64,000 nucleotides of DNA from Clostridium aciditolerans (GTDB lineage: Bacteria; Bacillota; Clostridia; Clostridiales; Clostridiaceae), in contig NZ_JAEEGB010000026.1 in the NCBI RefSeq assembly GCF_016316925.1, forward strand, positions 186,001 through 250,000, written 5' to 3'. Shown in pieces: positions 25,586-34,767 of the stretch. The stretch's first letter is position 1; each line of letters opens with the position of its first letter. The notes below the pieces were generated by a model. It searched no databases. It worked only from the letters and a program-made list of their open reading frames with translations, and was not told the DNA's origin. The position numbers and the translations under genes are program-made.

Positions 25586-26488
25586 TTATTTAATATACTC
25601 ATTACCAACTAAAATATCAGATATTACCTCCGTTGGAATTACAAATTCTACAACACCCATATATCCAGGAGCCACCTCATATTTATTAAAGGAAATTACC
25701 AATTTACCTTCTGCATTGATATAGAAATTTTGATTTTCTGATATTTTATCAAAAATTTCCATGTTTTTCCCACCACCGCCATTAGCAATCCAATAAACTT
25801 TATTGGAATCTGACTGCACCTGTTCTCTCATTTGCTTTTTTATGTTCTCGCTTATGACTTCTACATAGCGGTTATCTTTAAATAAGCTTGGCAGGGTTAT
25901 TAAAACTTCTTTTTTCTTATCGATGGTATCATATTTAAATGTTGTTGAAGAAGAACCTACAGTATTTACAACATAACGTCCCACAGATAATAGCTTATCC
26001 GTATCCGTTTTTACAACATATCCGCTATCTACCCCTAAATGACCATCACCTTTTTTCTTCAAATCTTCCATGTCAGCCATAAAATCCTCATATAGCTTCT
26101 TATTTTCAGTGATGTATTTCTCATTTAAGCTGTTCTCTAGCTCCTTATTTTTCAAGCCTTGTATGGAAGGTGTTTTTATATTAGCTTTGTGTTTATCTTC
26201 ATTTACAGCATATTCTTTAAAGGTCAACACTTTAACAATACTGCCTACTATAGGTGTTTTTGACAGTGTTGCTGCAAATGCTGGGCTACTATTAACCCCT
26301 ACTGTAAGTATGATTACGAATACAGCTACCGAAGCGGCTACAGTGCCTAGTCTTTTAAATATACCTTTTCTTTTCGTACTATACACACCGTTGTCTTTTA
26401 ACGTCTTTCTTACTAAAAAGTCCAGCTCTTCTGGAATAGGGATTTCTTCATAATTCTTTTTAAGTTGATGTAAGCTTTTACTTTTCAT
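25586..26488 (-). CDS. RsiV-like anti-sigma factor (DUF4163/DUF3298)
   Basis: A 300-residue protein: about 45 cytosolic residues, one membrane helix (VAASVAVFVIILTVGV, residues about 50-66), a DUF4163-like segment (residues about 100-190) and a C-terminal DUF3298 region ending in GYMGVVEFVIP. In Bacillus subtilis and C. difficile the related RsiV/CsfV system responds to lysozyme, since the outer domain binds it and is then cleaved. It directly follows the sigma gene. The lysozyme role is by analogy. Confidence 0.85.
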   Translation of the reverse strand: MKSKSLHQLKKNYEEIPIPEELDFLVRKTLKDNGVYSTKRKGIFKRLGTVAASVAVFVIILTVGVNSSPAFAATLSKTPIVGSIVKVLTFKEYAVNEDKHKANIKTPSIQGLKNKELENSLNEKYITENKKLYEDFMADMEDLKKKGDGHLGVDSGYVVKTDTDKLLSVGRYVVNTVGSSSTTFKYDTIDKKKEVLITLPSLFKDNRYVEVISENIKKQMREQVQSDSNKVYWIANGGGGKNMEIFDKISENQNFYINAEGKLVISFNKYEVAPGYMGVVEFVIPTEVISDILVGNEYIK

Positions 26489-26489
26489 A

Positions 26490-26993
26490 TTAGACCTCCT
26501 TATAATTATTCATTTTTATACGCAGCATTTCAAGAGACTTATATAAACGAGTTTTTACAGTATTAGTATTTTCATCAAGAATTTCTGCAATTTCCTCTAT
26601 CTTTAGGTCTTCAAAATACCTTAATATTATTAAAGTACGAAAGTTATCCGGTAGATTATTCAATGCTCTTTGCAAGTCAAAGTTTTCATACTCATCAACC
26701 GCTCCAGTGTCTAAGCTTATCAGAATCTCTTCTTCCACAATATCTACCTTTCCTTTTCTCCGCAGAAAATCTAGAGAAGTATTCACTAAAATCCTATAAA
26801 ACCAAGTTTTTATGTATTCTGGGTTTTTTAGTGAGTCCATAGAAGAAATTGCTTTACATATAGATTCTTGGACAATATCCAAAGCATCATCAACGTTTTT
26901 TACATAGCTGTATGCTAACCTATAGTGCTTTTCTTTATATTTAATAACATATTCTGCTATTTGTTCTTTCAAACAACTTTTGTGCATTGGCAC
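26490..26993 (-). CDS. ECF sigma factor, SigV-like
   Basis: 167 residues from the GTG at 26993, chosen because AGGAGG lies 5 nt upstream; TTG 26996 and ATG 26987 are less well spaced. Region 2 (DDALDIVQESICKAISSMDSLKNPEYIKTWFYRILVNTSLDFLRR, residues about 35-80) and region 4 (LPDNFRTLIILRYFEDLKIEEIAEILDENTNTVKTRLYKSLEMLR) are clear. It is followed 1 bp later by the RsiV-like anti-sigma gene. A 12-bp perfect palindrome (AGATACGTATCT, 27015-27026) lies just upstream. Confidence 0.9.
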   Translation of the reverse strand: MPMHKSCLKEQIAEYVIKYKEKHYRLAYSYVKNVDDALDIVQESICKAISSMDSLKNPEYIKTWFYRILVNTSLDFLRRKGKVDIVEEEILISLDTGAVDEYENFDLQRALNNLPDNFRTLIILRYFEDLKIEEIAEILDENTNTVKTRLYKSLEMLRIKMNNYKEV

Positions 26994-27171
26994 CAACGCC
27001 TCCTTTTTTCTTTTAGATACGTATCTTAACGGCTTTACACTTTATAGACGTTCATGCAGCATAAAAAGTTTTTAACTCTTTCAAAATTAAATATGATCAG
27101 TCCAATCCTTAATATTCCCTAATTAGCATTATAGCAGACAATCAAAGCAAGCTTTTCTTGGGTTAATACAT

Positions 27172-27209
27172 AAAAAGTTCAGAGCTCCATAATATCACTC
27201 TGAACTTTT
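27172..27209 (-). terminator. terminator of the BrkB gene
   Basis: AAAAGTTCAGAG pairs with CTCTGAACTTTT over a 13-base loop. The stem overlaps the last codons of the gene. The rest of 26997-27171 shows only the SigV upstream region. Confidence 0.85.
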
Positions 27210-28043
27210 AAAAGTCTTTGAATATGCTATTTTTGTACTACTATTTTCATGGTATAGCGAAGCATTTACTTCTCCGCCTATTATAACAATAACAGCTACG
27301 AGAAAAAGCCAGGTTAGTAGGATAATTATAGCACCTATGCTGCCATAGATAACTGAATAATTAGCAAAGTTATTTACATAATATGCAAAGGCAGCAGATA
27401 CAAGTATAAGGTTAAGAGTTGCTAGTAGAGATCCTGGCAAAACCTCCAGCCAAGTAAGCCTTTTACATGGAGCATAACGGTAGAGAGCAGTAAAAATAAA
27501 TATAGCAGTAGATATAACTATAGAATATCTGATAACTGCCCACAAAGTAATCAACTCATGGGAAAAGCCTAATTTATAAGCAGCATAGTTCCATATAATA
27601 CGTCCTAATATTAATAAAAACATCATAATAAGTATTATAAAAGCCATTCCAAGAGTACAAAGAATTGAAATAATCCTAACTTTAATAAAATTTCTTGACT
27701 CAGGAACTCCATAAGCTTTATTGAGGCCTTTTATAACTGCATTAAAGCCAGCAGAAGCAGACCATATAGTAAGTATTAAACTAAAAGACATAAGTTGATT
27801 GTGCTTGGTAGTAATCACCTCAGAAATGGCATTACTTATAAGGTTGAAGGCACTTGCTGGCATAAGCCTGCTTAGAGCTACTAGAATTTCATTATTGCTC
27901 AAAGAAGTATGTCCTATAAGAGTCATAAGAAAAATTATAAAAGGAAAGAAAGATAAAACTAAATTATATGCAAGCTGATACCCCAAAGCAGGAACATCAT
28001 CATTATTGAATCTCGAAATCAAATCTAATAATAGTCTCCTCAT
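27195..28043 (-). CDS. YihY/BrkB family membrane protein
   Basis: A 282-residue protein with six to seven predicted membrane helices. Typical family marks are the N-terminal PALGYQLAYNLVLSFFPFIIFLM (residues about 17-40), LILTIWSASAGFNAVIKGLNKAYG near 90 and RYAPCKRLTWLEVLPGSLLAT near 190. The family was once annotated as RNase BN, but its function is not settled. It lies downstream of the two-component genes with its own start. Confidence 0.9.
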   Translation of the reverse strand: MRRLLLDLISRFNNDDVPALGYQLAYNLVLSFFPFIIFLMTLIGHTSLSNNEILVALSRLMPASAFNLISNAISEVITTKHNQLMSFSLILTIWSASAGFNAVIKGLNKAYGVPESRNFIKVRIISILCTLGMAFIILIMMFLLILGRIIWNYAAYKLGFSHELITLWAVIRYSIVISTAIFIFTALYRYAPCKRLTWLEVLPGSLLATLNLILVSAAFAYYVNNFANYSVIYGSIGAIIILLTWLFLVAVIVIIGGEVNASLYHENSSTKIAYSKTFKSSE

Positions 28044-28094
28044 ATTACAACAGTCTCCTACAATATTCTTTCTATTATATTGTGCATATTCCTA

Positions 28095-28745
28095 TTATAT
28101 GCCAGCTTGACTAACAAATACTGCTAGCTCAGTTCTACTATTTAGCTCTAGTTTCTCAAGTACTCTTGTAACATAATTCTTTACAGTTCCCTCTGTTAAA
28201 AAGAGAATCTTACAAATGTCTTTGTTACTCTTACCCTGGGCAACTAGCTTTGCAACATCAATCTCTCTTGGTGTAAGTACATCTAATTTATGCTTTAGAT
28301 TATCAAAACTCTGCTTTTCATTAGTAATTAAATTAAAAGCTTTAACTACCTTTACTGTTACCTCAGGGTCAAGCAGCATAGCTCCATTGTAAACTGATTT
28401 TATTGCTTTGATTATATACTCTGACCCAGCATCTTTTAAGAGGTAGCCGTCTGCTCTATTTTTAATTGCTTTAAATATATACTCATCTTCATTAAAGGTT
28501 GTAAGGATTATCACTTTTACATTTTTATATTTTTCTTTAATAATTTTAGTGGCTTCCACCCCATCCATTATTGGCATTCTAACATCCATAAGAATCACAT
28601 CCGGTTGTAACTTTTCTAGAAGCATAATTAGTTGTTTTCCGTTTTCTGCTTCTCCAAGTATATTTATCTCTTCATACAAGCTTAAAATCATCTTTATTCC
28701 TTCTCTTACTAGTTCCTGGTCATCAGCAACTATAACATTTATCAT
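28095..28745 (-). CDS. NarL/LuxR-type response regulator
   Basis: 216 residues from MINVIVADDQ, with GGAGG about 10 nt upstream; the ATG 33 nt earlier lacks a site and would overlap the kinase gene. The receiver domain has Asp9-10, the phosphoacceptor in VILMDVRMP (near Asp54) and Lys in LLKDAGSE. The C-terminal LuxR HTH has LTPREIDVAKLVAQGKSNKDICKILFLTEGTVKNYVTRVLEKL (residues about 155-200). It starts 2 bp after the histidine kinase gene and is its partner. The regulon is unknown. Confidence 0.93.
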   Translation of the reverse strand: MINVIVADDQELVREGIKMILSLYEEINILGEAENGKQLIMLLEKLQPDVILMDVRMPIMDGVEATKIIKEKYKNVKVIILTTFNEDEYIFKAIKNRADGYLLKDAGSEYIIKAIKSVYNGAMLLDPEVTVKVVKAFNLITNEKQSFDNLKHKLDVLTPREIDVAKLVAQGKSNKDICKILFLTEGTVKNYVTRVLEKLELNSRTELAVFVSQAGI

Positions 28746-28747
28746 AT

Positions 28748-29914
28748 TTATACTTCCTCCATTAATATTGGAATGCATATATCTATACCAAATCCTAAAT
28801 CATCATTACTAAAATACTTCACTGATCCATTCAATGAAGTTACTCTATTTTCAATTCCAATTAATCCATTTGACTTTATAATTTTATTACAGCCAATTCC
28901 ATTATCAGTTAAAATAAGCCTTATACCTTTCTTTTCTCTTGTAATACTTATATTGATTTCTGTTGCCTTTCCATGTTTTATACTATTAGTTATAGATTCC
29001 TTGATAGTTTTATACATAGAATTCTTAATAATTGAGCTTAGGTTATCCAGATTTTTATCTGGATTAAAACTAATTTTTATATTATTAAGCATATGAAAAT
29101 TATTAATTATTTCCTCAACAGAACCATTAAAGTCTTTTATTTCCCGTTCTTCCTTAAGTAAATTAACAGCTTCTCGCAAGCTGCTAATGCTGGATTTTGC
29201 AATATCTTCAGACTTAGTTAATACTTCTTTCAATTTCTCAGGTTTTGTATCGCATATCTTCTTGGCAAATTCCAAATGCATAATGAGAGCCATTAGAGAA
29301 TGACCTACTGAATCATGAAGCTCTTGGGCCATTATTGTTCTCTCCTTTGACGCAGTTAACTCTTCCACTTCCAATGTATATTGCTGAAGCTTTATATTCG
29401 CAAGCTGTAGCTTTTCATTTAATTTATTTACTTCTTCTTTTTCTGTTCGAATAATTTTTACAGAGTATGCTATGCTAGCTACAGCAAAATAACTTAATAG
29501 GTTAAGGCCTAAACTTGAAAGACTATCCCAGTTGTTAGACATTCCTGTATCTAAAATTAATAGTATTAAAAATAATAGTAAATGCACTAAAAATAAAGTT
29601 TTTAGCCTTATTCCTTTTAATTTTAAAAGTTCTATTAAAGGGAAAAATATATAAACGTTAGTTCCAAATCCCCTTACAAAATATGTTAACACTGCAGCTC
29701 CACAAATGGTGAAGAGTAAGGAGAAATACATATAATTAGAATCTATATCTAATTTAACACTTCTAGTATAGTCATTTATCATTAGTATAGTACTAAAGAC
29801 TAATAGTAATATCATCGCAACAATCTTATTATGATATAAAAAATAAGTACGAATAAATATGGATATTAATAAAAAATATTTAAAAACTACTAAGTACTTT
29901 TTAGACACAGGCAT
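28748..29914 (-). CDS. sensor histidine kinase (HisKA_3 type)
   Basis: A 388-residue membrane kinase. Five to six hydrophobic segments form the N-terminal sensor (residues about 1-150), then a coiled coil (EEVNKLNEKLQLANIKLQQYTLEVEEL). The H-box AQELHDSVGHSLMALIMHLE carries the phosphoacceptor His near residue 200. The HATPase domain has NSIKHGKATEI and DNGIGCN. With no extracellular loop of size, it probably senses a membrane-associated signal, as DesK-type kinases do. It is the first gene of a two-gene operon with the LuxR-type regulator. Confidence 0.92.
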   Translation of the reverse strand: MPVSKKYLVVFKYFLLISIFIRTYFLYHNKIVAMILLLVFSTILMINDYTRSVKLDIDSNYMYFSLLFTICGAAVLTYFVRGFGTNVYIFFPLIELLKLKGIRLKTLFLVHLLLFLILLILDTGMSNNWDSLSSLGLNLLSYFAVASIAYSVKIIRTEKEEVNKLNEKLQLANIKLQQYTLEVEELTASKERTIMAQELHDSVGHSLMALIMHLEFAKKICDTKPEKLKEVLTKSEDIAKSSISSLREAVNLLKEEREIKDFNGSVEEIINNFHMLNNIKISFNPDKNLDNLSSIIKNSMYKTIKESITNSIKHGKATEINISITREKKGIRLILTDNGIGCNKIIKSNGLIGIENRVTSLNGSVKYFSNDDLGFGIDICIPILMEEV

Positions 29915-30169
29915 TTTTATAACCTCTCTTTATTTAAGTCGTAGATAAACTCCATTTAATTCAAGTTGCACTTTATAGCAAACGTCCTTTTTTTACATTA
30001 TAGCATTGTACATACATTAGGCAATATATTACTTAAGTCATATATTATTTGATAACTAAGGTAACTACAAATATAGCTAGTTCTATATTAATATTTACTC
30101 ATGGCAAATAAATTTTAAAAATGTTCATGAGGTGAAGTGCTTCAGAGCACAGGCATTTCTTACCTTATT
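29915..30169. other. intergenic region upstream of the sensor kinase
   Basis: The segment holds the kinase upstream sequence and no convincing gene. It is AT-rich, with a short GAGGTG-containing stretch near 30129. Confidence 0.35.
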
Positions 30170-30310
30170 ATGCTTTCTTCTCAACTTATCAGTAGAAGCT
30201 TAACTGTATTTTTAAGGTCTCCTCAGGTATGGACTCTATATTTGCAGCAGCGTAGTAATAAGAAAGCCCGTAGAAGGAATAGGCGAAATAGGAAAAATAA
30301 AGTTTTGTAA
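30170..30310 (+). CDS. possible small basic protein (46 aa)
   Basis: A 46-codon open frame beginning MLSSQLISRSLTVFLRS and ending with a cluster of Arg/Lys (KKARRRNRRNRKNK). Local base composition is less AT-rich than the surroundings. It has no obvious ribosome site, and could be a decayed fragment of a larger gene or mobile element, or a short basic peptide. I do not recognise it. Confidence 0.25.
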   Translation: MLSSQLISRSLTVFLRSPQVWTLYLQQRSNKKARRRNRRNRKNKVL

Positions 30311-30344
30311 TTTAAATTATATACAAATTAAGGAGGTATTTTTT

Positions 30345-30920
30345 ATGAGTGGAGTTACAATCGCTATCTATATTTGGAGTGCCTTTTGGATTTATTGGAT
30401 ATTATCAGCAATAAACACTCGTTCAAAAGTGAAAAAGGAATCAAGTGGACAAAAAGAGACGCAGAGAGCTATTCATTTGACCTTTGTAGTAATAGCTTTT
30501 ATTATTACATTTTTTCAATTTAGAAATATCTTTTTGTGGAATGAAATAATACCCCATACCCCACCTGTTGAATACATTGGTGTAATAATTTTAGTGTTAT
30601 CACTTCTATTTGCTATATGGGCAAGAGTAGTATTAGGCAAAAATTGGAGTGGAGCAATACAAAAGGTAGAAGGGCAAAGATTGGTTTGCAATGGCCCATA
30701 TAAATATATTAGGAATCCAATTTATACAGGAATTGTTTGTGGTTTTTTCGGTACGTTTATTACCTTTGGAACTATTGCTTCATTAGTAGGGTTTATTATT
30801 ATTTTATTTATTTACATCATTAAAATAAGTAAGGAACAAAAATTTCTGATAGAAGAGTTTGGTGAAGAATATAAGAAATATATTACTAAAAGTTGGGCTT
30901 TAATACCATTTGTATTCTAA
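30345..30920 (+). CDS. isoprenylcysteine carboxyl methyltransferase family protein
   Basis: A 191-residue membrane protein with five predicted helices and the ICMT/PEMT-type C-terminal signature: GPYKYIRNPIYTG (residues about 125-137) and a final EEFGEEYKKYITKSWALIPF. The family transfers a methyl group from SAM to a lipid or a protein, but in bacteria the acceptor is usually unknown. ATG at 30345 has AAGGAGG 9 nt upstream. It is monocistronic, with a terminator downstream. Confidence 0.87.
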   Translation: MSGVTIAIYIWSAFWIYWILSAINTRSKVKKESSGQKETQRAIHLTFVVIAFIITFFQFRNIFLWNEIIPHTPPVEYIGVIILVLSLLFAIWARVVLGKNWSGAIQKVEGQRLVCNGPYKYIRNPIYTGIVCGFFGTFITFGTIASLVGFIIILFIYIIKISKEQKFLIEEFGEEYKKYITKSWALIPFVF

Positions 30921-30958
30921 TTACTTAAGTTCTCTCAAACTAGTTTCAAAAAATAATT

Positions 30959-31008
30959 AAAGAATAATACCTGTTTTTCTTAATATAGAAAGACAAGTAT
31001 TATTCTTA
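30959..31008. terminator. terminator between convergent genes
   Basis: AAGAATAATAC pairs with GTATTATTCTT over a 26-base loop containing more pairs (CTGT/ACAG-like). It lies between the methyltransferase gene and the convergent CBS-domain gene. Confidence 0.6.
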
Positions 31009-31046
31009 TGAATAAGCAAATGCTCTAGCAGCACCTTACTTGCATT

Positions 31047-32345
31047 TTAACTTTTCCCAGGTAATTTTTTAATTAATACCTTGCTTATTCTTTTCCTATC
31101 ACATTTTAATATTATAAATTCATAATCCTCATAATTAATTTTATCATTAACTTGTGGATATGACTTTAGCTGTGAATATATCCATCCTCCTATGGTATCA
31201 ATATTTTCCGATTCAATGTCAATTTTTAGTAGTTCATTTATATCCTCAAGAACAAGTTTCCCATCTACAATGTAATTACCATCTTCATTTTTAGTAATCT
31301 CATCACACTCTTCATCAAACTCATCCTGAATTTCACCAACAATCTCTTCTAAAATATCCTCGATAGTTACTAAGCCTGCCGTTCCTCCATATTCGTCAAT
31401 TATTATAGCCATTTGTACTCTTTCTTGCTTAAATATCTTTAACAATTTGCTTATTGAAAGTGACTCTGGAACAAACTTAAGCTCACGAATAATGCCTTCT
31501 ATATTTTGATTATTACCCTCAATTTTCTGCTTATATAAATCCTTAATATGTATGAATCCAATAACATTATCTTTACTGTTTTTACATACTGGATATCTAG
31601 TTATCTGTTCATCTAAGGCAAATGCTATAATCTCATCAAAAGAATCCTCTAAAAAAATACACGCCATATCAGTACGGGGTATCATTATTTCCTTTACGGT
31701 TTTCTCAGAAAAATCAAATATGTTATCTACAAAAGTTAATTCAGTTTTATCAATTAAACCGTGCTTATAGCTATCTTCAACTAACAGCTTTATTTCTTCA
31801 TCGGTATGAGCTGCTTCATGTTCATCAACTTGTGAAATTCCAAATATCTTTAGAACTAAATTAGTACTATGATTAAAAGCCCACATTATTGGATAAGTCA
31901 ATTTATAGAACATTATAAGCGGTAGTGCTGTGTGCATTGCTATCTTTTCTGCACTTATAATCGCTAGAGATTTAGGTGCTAACTCCCCAAGTACAATATG
32001 AAAGGCTGTTATAATTGCAAACCCTAAAATAAAAGAAATTGAGTGTATAACACCTTCTGGCAAATGGAATAATTTAAATATTGGAGCTAGCATATCTGAA
32101 ACAGCAGGTTCCCCTATCCATCCTAAACCTAAGGATGCTAAAGTTATTCCTAGCTGACATGCAGATAAATATGAATTCAAATCATTAACAACTTTTAAAG
32201 TATTTTTTGCAGTTCTATCTCCTTCAAATACTAATGTTTCTATCCTGGATTTTCGTACTTTTACCATTGCAAATTCTGTGGCAACGAAAAACCCGTTCAT
32301 AAATACAAGTAAAAATACAATGATAATGTTTATTAGAATAATCAT
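31047..32345 (-). CDS. hemolysin family/CNNM-like membrane protein with CBS domains
   Basis: A 432-residue protein: DUF21 (CNNM) transmembrane domain (residues about 1-190, with NGFFVATEFAMVKVRKSRIE and GELAPKSLAI), two CBS domains (about 210-330, with IMIPRTDMACIF) and a CorC/HlyC C-terminal domain. Such proteins are linked to divalent-cation export, mainly Mg2+, at the membrane. The name hemolysin is historical. It is monocistronic; a weak AGGGG-type site precedes the ATG. Confidence 0.93.
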   Translation of the reverse strand: MIILINIIIVFLLVFMNGFFVATEFAMVKVRKSRIETLVFEGDRTAKNTLKVVNDLNSYLSACQLGITLASLGLGWIGEPAVSDMLAPIFKLFHLPEGVIHSISFILGFAIITAFHIVLGELAPKSLAIISAEKIAMHTALPLIMFYKLTYPIMWAFNHSTNLVLKIFGISQVDEHEAAHTDEEIKLLVEDSYKHGLIDKTELTFVDNIFDFSEKTVKEIMIPRTDMACIFLEDSFDEIIAFALDEQITRYPVCKNSKDNVIGFIHIKDLYKQKIEGNNQNIEGIIRELKFVPESLSISKLLKIFKQERVQMAIIIDEYGGTAGLVTIEDILEEIVGEIQDEFDEECDEITKNEDGNYIVDGKLVLEDINELLKIDIESENIDTIGGWIYSQLKSYPQVNDKINYEDYEFIILKCDRKRISKVLIKKLPGKS

Positions 32346-32462
32346 ATATTAATAGTTTCCCCTCCGAGTTATAATATATATTTTCATCTATAGTCTCTCA
32401 ATCTATTTTACAACATTCCTTTACTATTCTCAAATATTATAATTTGCATGAACTAATATCTT

Positions 32463-32657
32463 TTATTTAAACTTTTCGGGCTTTGAAACTCTCATATTCA
32501 ATATGTATCCACATTTAGTACATATCTCTGCAAGAACTTCTGAGCCTTTTCCTGGCTTAAATATTATATTAATAGGAAATAGTTTTGAATCAGCACCAAA
32601 TGTTCCTTGTGCAAATTCTGTACAACTACATTCAGGACATTTCTTTTCTTGTTCCAT
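32463..32657 (-). CDS. small zinc-ribbon protein
   Basis: A 64-residue protein with two cysteine pairs, CPECSC near residue 6 and CTKCG near residue 49, consistent with a zinc ribbon. ATG 32657 has AGGAG 9 nt upstream; the ATG at 32666 immediately follows that site and is rejected. Clostridial and bacillar homologues are annotated as TFIIB-type zinc ribbon or nucleic-acid-binding proteins, without functional proof. Confidence 0.82.
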   Translation of the reverse strand: MEQEKKCPECSCTEFAQGTFGADSKLFPINIIFKPGKGSEVLAEICTKCGYILNMRVSKPEKFK

Positions 32658-32815
32658 GATATTCATCTCCTATATTATTTTTTATTTCAATGATATTCGT
32701 AGAAATTTATTGTTAGAACAAAGACATAATACCTTACAGGTTCAGTAATTCACAAGAAGACTATGTAACTATTATATATCTATAATAACTATAAATTGTT
32801 TTTGCATTACAACAC

Positions 32816-32857
32816 AAAAATATCGTAAAATTCATTTCTAAATAATACGATATTTTT
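32816..32857. repeat. short palindromic repeat, copy A
   Basis: A 12-bp perfect stem (AAAAATATCGTA/TACGATATTTTT) with an internal AAATTCA segment. The outer arm matches copy C (34778-34814) and copy D (47503-47549). It lies between convergent or tandem small genes. Confidence 0.6.
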
Positions 32858-32901
32858 ACAGGTTATATAATTTATAATATTACTATCAGAAAACTAAAAG
32901 A

Positions 32902-33204
32902 TTATTCCTTTTCAGATATCTTTTTATAATGTCCACTTATTTTACTATAAGGAATTAAAACAATAGGTTGATCCGCTGGTGTAAATAGATCTATACCCTC
33001 TTGATTTTCATCTGGTCTAAAATATTTTTTCCCATACTTTTCTATTACCCAACCTTTAGTTCCAGATGGAATTGAGCCCCAATTACCATTCTTTTTAACT
33101 GACTCAAATGATGGCATTGGAACACTAAATCTACTTATAGGTGGATAATAGCATACTTCTGTAAGTTCAATTCTGTATAAATTCTTTCTTTCTAGAAAAC
33201 TCAT
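32902..33204 (-). CDS. hypothetical protein
   Basis: A 100-residue soluble protein, Lys- and Pro-rich, with no signal peptide and no family I recognise. The sequence GSIPSGTKGWVIEKYGKKYFRPD (residues about 44-66) suggests a small SH3-like beta-barrel. ATG 33204 has GGGGG upstream. It stands alone between two repeat copies. Confidence 0.6.
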   Translation of the reverse strand: MSFLERKNLYRIELTEVCYYPPISRFSVPMPSFESVKKNGNWGSIPSGTKGWVIEKYGKKYFRPDENQEGIDLFTPADQPIVLIPYSKISGHYKKISEKE

Positions 33205-33316
33205 AAAAATCCCCCTACTCTGTTCTTTATGGGCTTTTAACCCACTTACGGTTTATTTGTATAATATTCTATCAAAGTAATGCTTAAACTTTAATATATA
33301 TTGGCTGGACTGTACA

Positions 33317-33360
33317 AAAATTCAGTTCAAAGGTCTGAATTTAACGCCAAAATGCACACT
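33317..33360. repeat. short palindromic repeat, copy B
   Basis: AAATTCAG-TTCAAAGGT-CTGAATTT followed by AACGCCAAAATGCACACT. This matches copy C closely (34783-34825) but has lost one flanking arm. Confidence 0.65.
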
Positions 33361-33425
33361 AAGATTACAAAATTTTATAATAAGTTTTTGTATTGCTAAT
33401 TATATTTAATTTATAGCTTTACCAA

Positions 33426-33725
33426 TTATTTCATGTTAACTTTTATATATATTTTCTTTACTAACACCAATAAGATATAAATAATAAACACATTAGCAAA
33501 GAAACCTAATATATTAATGTTCATTCCTTTATTTCCATCAAATAGATTACTAAAGAGTTGAGAACTTCCTTTATTCCCTTGATATATTAACCAATACTCA
33601 CAAGGAAATCCAAAGTTATATTTTATTAAAGTTCCATTTTGTCCTATATTTGCCGGTATAATAAAGGAAAGAATTATAGTAATTAATATACTTAATTTAC
33701 ATTCCCAAGTTTGTATCCTTCTCAT
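33426..33725 (-). CDS. small hypothetical membrane protein
   Basis: A 99-residue protein from the ATG at 33725 (AAAGGTG 7 nt upstream; the GTG at 33734 overlaps the site). Two hydrophobic segments (ILITIILSFIIPANIG and FANVFIIYILLVLVKKIYI) flank a loop of about 35 residues with NKG repeats, so both ends are likely cytoplasmic. No family recognised. Confidence 0.6.
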   Translation of the reverse strand: MRRIQTWECKLSILITIILSFIIPANIGQNGTLIKYNFGFPCEYWLIYQGNKGSSQLFSNLFDGNKGMNINILGFFANVFIIYILLVLVKKIYIKVNMK

Positions 33726-33906
33726 TTTATTCACCTTTCTATATTATTGCCACACAATAATTTTTTGCCAACCCCACTTAATTCTCATGGAAATTATATC
33801 ATACTTTCCATATTATTTCAGTAAGGCATCTATACATGATCTAATATCTTTTATAATACATTATTGAATAAAATTACATACTCTTTATAAAAAATAAAAA
33901 ATAAAT

Positions 33907-33944
33907 TAAAGCCCTTAGGTGTAACTAAGTACATCTAGGGCTTC
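33907..33944 (-). terminator. terminator after the kinase-like gene
   Basis: AGCCC/GGGCT arms with inner AGATGTA/TACACCT pairing and a T-rich tract on the minus strand. It is 100 bp beyond the kinase-like gene. The rest of 33735-34044 is featureless. Confidence 0.6.
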
Positions 33945-34044
33945 AAACCATTGATATTACTTATATGTGTTGCCTTTGCTGTTTTACTACACACTCTATC
34001 TGAAGTAAATCCTGAAACATATCAACTTTGATTCCTACACTGAC

Positions 34045-34584
34045 TTAAAAAAAGCTCCTGCTGCTTGGTCTTTTATTCCAGAATTTATAGAGCTTAGGCG
34101 AGTTTTCTTTTAAAAATTTCATATATTGTTTATAGCATCTAAGTCTTTTAAGCGTTTTTAGCATTTTTCGCGGATATGATGACCTTTTATCTAAATAACG
34201 TGTAGTATCAACAATTCTAATTTTATGATCTCTAGTTACAAATACTTCTTGCATTCTGATATCTATTCTTGTAAATTTTAATTTAATAAATACATTAATG
34301 AGCTCTGTTAATTCTCTTGCTAAATTATTATCAAATCCATTTTCTTTAATATAATCTTGAATATTTTGCCCATCAATATATTCACGTATCATATATCTGT
34401 CCTTACATTCATATACTTTAGGAAATTGAGGATATCCTGAAGCGTGTTTTAGTACACGATATTCCATCTGCATATCTTTAGCGTGCTTACAAATTTTTAT
34501 GCAGCGATTTTCATCTAGCCTATAAACTTTACCATGACACCCCTTCCCTATCAAAGGTAATCCTTTTAAATTTTTATTTCTCAC
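34045..34584 (-). CDS. small protein kinase-like protein
   Basis: A 179-residue single-domain protein. It has a glycine-rich loop GKGCHGKVY (residues about 13-21), a Lys in CIKICK (near 30), a catalytic-loop-like segment RIDIRMQEVFV (near 105) and a metal-loop-like RIVDTTR (near 123) in place of DFG. It is shorter than usual kinases (about 250), lacking the C-lobe. Related clostridial proteins are annotated as serine/threonine kinases. The basic C-terminus (KRPSSRSFF) is unusual. Activity is uncertain. Confidence 0.68.
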   Translation of the reverse strand: MRNKNLKGLPLIGKGCHGKVYRLDENRCIKICKHAKDMQMEYRVLKHASGYPQFPKVYECKDRYMIREYIDGQNIQDYIKENGFDNNLARELTELINVFIKLKFTRIDIRMQEVFVTRDHKIRIVDTTRYLDKRSSYPRKMLKTLKRLRCYKQYMKFLKENSPKLYKFWNKRPSSRSFF

Positions 34585-34767
34585 TTTCTCAGCTCCAGTA
34601 TATTTTTTATCATTTCTAATATACTATATAAAAATATTTTTGTTTTTGAAATTATAATATGTATTTAATAATGTTAATGATACAAGAGAAATTCAAACAG
34701 TAATTAATGGTTTTATTGATTAAAGCATTAATTAAATATGTCTTTGTCACTAAATCTTATCATTACA

